Below, one piece after another: positions 62,927 to 64,000 of a stretch of DNA of 64,000 nt (within the stretch, counting starts at the first letter, position 1; each line of letters begins with the position of its first letter). The stretch covers positions 79,849 to 143,848 of the forward strand of contig JAUSLL010000018.1 in assembly GCA_030649335.1 (NCBI GenBank), written 5' to 3'. Both the position numbers and the translations under genes were made by a program. The stretch comes from Parvibaculum sp. (GTDB taxonomy: Bacteria; Pseudomonadota; Alphaproteobacteria; Parvibaculales; Parvibaculaceae). The notes beneath the pieces are model-generated. The model saw only the letters and a list, made by a program, of their open reading frames with translations, did no database searches and was not told the origin of the DNA.

Positions 62927-63853
62927 ATGACCATGCGGATCGGCATAGACCTCGGCGGCACAAAAATCGAAGGCATCGCGCTGCGCAATGACGGCTACGA
63001 AATCGCGCGTCTGCGCGTGCCGGCACCACGCGGCAACTATAACGAAACCATCGACGCGATTTGCTCGTTGGTCGGAAAACTCGAATCAGAGGCAGGACAG
63101 ACAGGAACGGTAGGCATCGGCACGCCGGGTGCGCTCTCCCCCGCCACCGGTCGCATCAAAAATGCCAATAGCACCTGGATCAACGAGATGCCCTTCGATG
63201 TAGATATTGCAGCGGCATTGAAACGTCCCGTACGCCTTGCTAATGACGCGGACTGCTTCACTTTGTCTGAATCAACAGATGGCGCAGCAGCGGGCGCACC
63301 ATCCGTATTCGGCGTCATCCTTGGCACGGGTGTCGGCGGTGGCATCACATTTCACGGACATTTGCATCAGGGGCCAAACGCTATCGCAGGCGAATGGGGG
63401 CACAATCCCTTGCCATGGCAACTGCCGGATGAAGTGTCCGGACCGGAATGCTATTGCGGCAAAAAAGGCTGCGTCGAAAGCTGGAACTCCGGTCCGGCTT
63501 TCGAGGCGGAATATCTGCGCTTTGAACGCGAGCACGGTGACCCGAAAACCGAAAGCCTACGTGCCGCAGAAATTGTTGCCGCCGCACGGAGCGGGAACCG
63601 TCCTGCGAAATCAGCTTTGAGGCGTTATGCCGACAGGCTGGCCCGTTCGCTCGCCCATATGATCAACATTCTTGATCCGCATGTGATTGTGCTCGGCGGC
63701 GGCATGTCGAATATAGATGAGCTCTATGTCGAAGTGCCTTCGCGCTGGGGCGCTTATGTTTTCTCGGACCGCGTCGATACAAAACTCGTCGCCAACAAGC
63801 ACGGCGATTCAAGCGGCGTGCGCGGTGCTGCCTGGTTGTGGCCGGATCAATAG
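62927..63853 (+). CDS. ROK-family sugar kinase
   Basis: This 308-residue kinase begins IGIDLGGTKIEGIALR (phosphate-1 motif) and has EWGHNPLPW, the zinc-ligand motif CYCGKKGCVESWNSGPAFE and LDPHVIVLGGGMSN. The pattern is that of fructokinase/N-acetylglucosamine kinase (Mak/NagK) type enzymes in proteobacteria. Exact sugar unknown. It lies 5 bases after the HAD gene. Confidence 0.92.
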   Translation: MTMRIGIDLGGTKIEGIALRNDGYEIARLRVPAPRGNYNETIDAICSLVGKLESEAGQTGTVGIGTPGALSPATGRIKNANSTWINEMPFDVDIAAALKRPVRLANDADCFTLSESTDGAAAGAPSVFGVILGTGVGGGITFHGHLHQGPNAIAGEWGHNPLPWQLPDEVSGPECYCGKKGCVESWNSGPAFEAEYLRFEREHGDPKTESLRAAEIVAAARSGNRPAKSALRRYADRLARSLAHMINILDPHVIVLGGGMSNIDELYVEVPSRWGAYVFSDRVDTKLVANKHGDSSGVRGAAWLWPDQ

Positions 63854-63855
63854 AC

Positions 63856-64000
63856 ATGACACAAACGGGCGAAGGCTCCGACACACAGGATGCGTCGGGA
63901 TTTTGTCGGGATTGCTTTTCGGCTGTTCCCGTCGATGCCAAACGTTGCCCTGCCTGCAAGCGACCTCGCATTGCCCGCCACATCGAAATACACAAACTAA
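63856..64000 (+). CDS. dinB: DNA polymerase IV, N-terminus only
   Basis: The first 48 codons before the window edge encode FCRDCFS..RCPACKRPRIARHI, a zinc-finger-like N-terminal extension found on alphaproteobacterial DNA polymerase IV, where it precedes the HVDCDAFYA catalytic start (not yet reached). The identification rests on this extension alone. Confidence 0.7.
   Translation, partial: MTQTGEGSDTQDASGFCRDCFSAVPVDAKRCPACKRPRIARHIEIHKL

Overview
The window is typical alphaproteobacterial chromosome of moderately high GC. The evidence is a divK-pleD pair with a DUF3572 gene beside it, a CtrA-like box upstream of divK, NasT-NasS nitrate control, a pyrB gene followed by a dihydroorotase-like gene that lacks its metal ligands, and a zinc-finger N-terminus on the last gene (DNA polymerase IV). 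The genus cannot be named from the sequence. No transposase, integrase, phage module or CRISPR array was seen.

Layout. 1-0.9 kb: a methyltransferase gene cut by the left edge, preceded by a complete tryptophan-type transcription attenuator (promoter, leader peptide with tandem Trp codons, antiterminator, terminator). 1.1-6.7 kb: an RND efflux adaptor/pump pair and a cytochrome P450. 6.7-22.1 kb: an assimilatory nitrate locus. One minus-strand operon carries nrtA, nrtB, a double-ATPase nrtC/D fusion, nirB, nirD, nasA, cobA and a nitrate-reductase-associated gene. It is driven from a sigma-54-type promoter through a leader terminator. Divergent nasT-nasS encode an ANTAR antiterminator and its nitrate sensor. 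A porin gene follows behind a textbook two-hairpin ANTAR target, then mobA for the molybdenum cofactor. Together these cover outer-membrane entry, ABC uptake, reduction to ammonium, siroheme and Mo-cofactor supply, and regulation.

22.2-32.8 kb: an envelope/stress-like cluster. It has a small DUF3309 protein, a 1469-residue CheB-CheR-PAS-kinase-REC-REC-HTH fusion, a SYLF-domain protein, a phospholipase-D-type lipoprotein, several small membrane or secreted proteins and an AI-2E-family permease. Two divergent EcfG-like promoters and four copies of a 22-bp GAGTAG..TTCCG element lie in its intergenic regions. 32.8-36.7 kb: tRNA-Ser(GCT), tesB, a Sel1 protein, a glutathione transferase and a decayed paralogue, and a histone H1-like Ala/Lys/Pro protein.

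36.9-50.4 kb is housekeeping: gatCAB, ruvX, two transporters, an AidB-type acyl-CoA dehydrogenase, pyrB-pyrC/X, a glutathione transferase, plsY and dprA, with inverted copies of a palindromic repeat flanking pyrB-pyrX-gst. 50.5-64 kb: topA, rnr, DUF983, two tandem NUDIX genes coupled to an MFS gene, rpmG, the pleD/divK cell-cycle signalling pair, DUF3572, a HAD phosphatase, a ROK sugar kinase and the start of dinB. The gap between the converging rpmG and pleD holds unexplained structured sequence.
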